This document shows positions 63,683-64,000 of a stretch of DNA of 64,000 nucleotides, piece by piece; within the stretch, counting starts at the first letter, position 1; every line of letters starts with the position of its first letter. The notes beneath the pieces were generated by a model, which saw nothing but the letters and a program-made list of their open reading frames with translations, was not told the origin of the DNA and did not search any database. The DNA is from Aedes albopictus (lineage: Eukaryota > Arthropoda > Insecta > Diptera > Culicidae): NCBI RefSeq assembly GCF_035046485.1, contig NC_085137.1, forward strand, positions 254,780,733 to 254,844,732, written 5' to 3'. The position numbers and the translations under genes were made by a program.

Positions 63683-63875
63683 TCGTAGCCCAGTTTAGTG
63701 AAAGACTTTCACTAGGTGGGCTGAGTTTTGAGCTGTCAAATAATCTCTAACAATAGAGATTCAGGGCTACCAACTTTGACAAATCGTGCTTCACGTCAAA
63801 AAGTGACGTTCGACTTAGTTGTAACTGGGCTATAGCCCACCTAACGGGCGCCCAGTTAAAACGCAGCCCATATAA
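63683..63875. mobile_element. Relic related to the CAGTCAACTTTCG MITE
   Basis: Shares TAGCCCAGTT, GAAAGACTTTCACTAGG and GAGATTCAGGGCTACCAA with 21025-21182, plus extra arms ending CCAGTTAAAACGCAGCCC. The outer termini are lost. Confidence 0.65.
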
Positions 63876-63878
63876 ACG

Positions 63879-64000
63879 CCCAAGTAACCAAGGTGCTGAA
63901 GCCTTATTGCATGCAGATATACGGTGTACTTAGAGCAATCATTACTTTACATGCAAACTTAAAGTTGATTTAAAGTGGAAAAGGGCAATTATGCGACTGC
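63879..64000. mobile_element. CCCAAGTAACC MITE, left half at the window edge
   Basis: Left terminus and arm (CCCAAGTAACC, TTACTTTACATGCAAAC); runs off the window. Confidence 0.85.

Overview
This looks like a TE-rich insect chromosome, most likely a culicine (Aedes-type) mosquito. The single conserved cellular gene is an insect eIF4A. Around it lie I-clade, RTE and Ty3/gypsy (Mag-type) retrotransposons, tRNA-derived SINEs that I recognise as Feilai-like, a Helitron, and dozens of palindromic MITEs with clear target-site duplications (TSDs). The small introns (55-66 nt, with CTAAT or TACTAA branch sites) also fit a dipteran. The species is inference; nothing here fixes it.

Layout. 1-6.3 kb: a minus-strand I-clade non-LTR retrotransposon (185-6267, TSD TTAAGTAT) that has landed 34 bp upstream of a splice acceptor. 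6.3-7.4 kb: the terminal exon of an unrecognised membrane or secreted protein gene. 7.4-10.4 kb: AT-rich DNA with small MITEs. 10.46-15.86 kb: a Mag-type LTR retrotransposon with a 187-bp LTR, a leader of six hairpin repeats and three intron-like interruptions. It has been broken by a MITE that itself carries a 1-kb hAT element, and its 3' part is lost into a MITE cluster (15.9-16.9 kb). 17-29 kb: non-coding DNA with many TIR elements, a GC-rich promoter/5'UTR-like patch near 19.1-19.65 kb, a 1.8-kb G+T-rich insertion flanked by a 24-bp duplication (23.4-25.2 kb), and a MULE-like element (25.9-27.6 kb).

29.48-41.70 kb: eIF4A in three coding exons. Intron 1 is 9.2 kb and largely TE-derived; intron 2 is 1.75 kb. 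The two introns fall inside helicase motif I and motif VI. 43.6-46.1 kb: a nested stack, with two 8-bp-TSD foldback elements, one holding a Helitron, inside a TA element. 47-49.6 kb: an RTE-type LINE relic and a gypsy-type integrase relic. 50.1-51 kb: a possible last coding exon with a poly(A) signal and a strong 70-nt hairpin. 51.4-55.7 kb: more nested MITEs and two SINEs with intact TSDs.

55.72-63.63 kb: a second LTR retrotransposon (TSD CCCTA) with an unusual composition. A PHD-finger/CR1-ORF1-like ORF and an ORF made of four ~230-bp tandem repeats precede an N-terminally shortened gag-pol. The window ends inside another CCCAAGTAACC MITE.

The most interesting signals are the intron-bearing Mag-type element, whose first pol intron carries the stop codon that ends Gag-protease; its covarying hairpin leader repeats; the third, middle ORF of the I-clade element; the composite PHD/repeat/gypsy element; and a four-copy MITE family making exact 7-bp TSDs.
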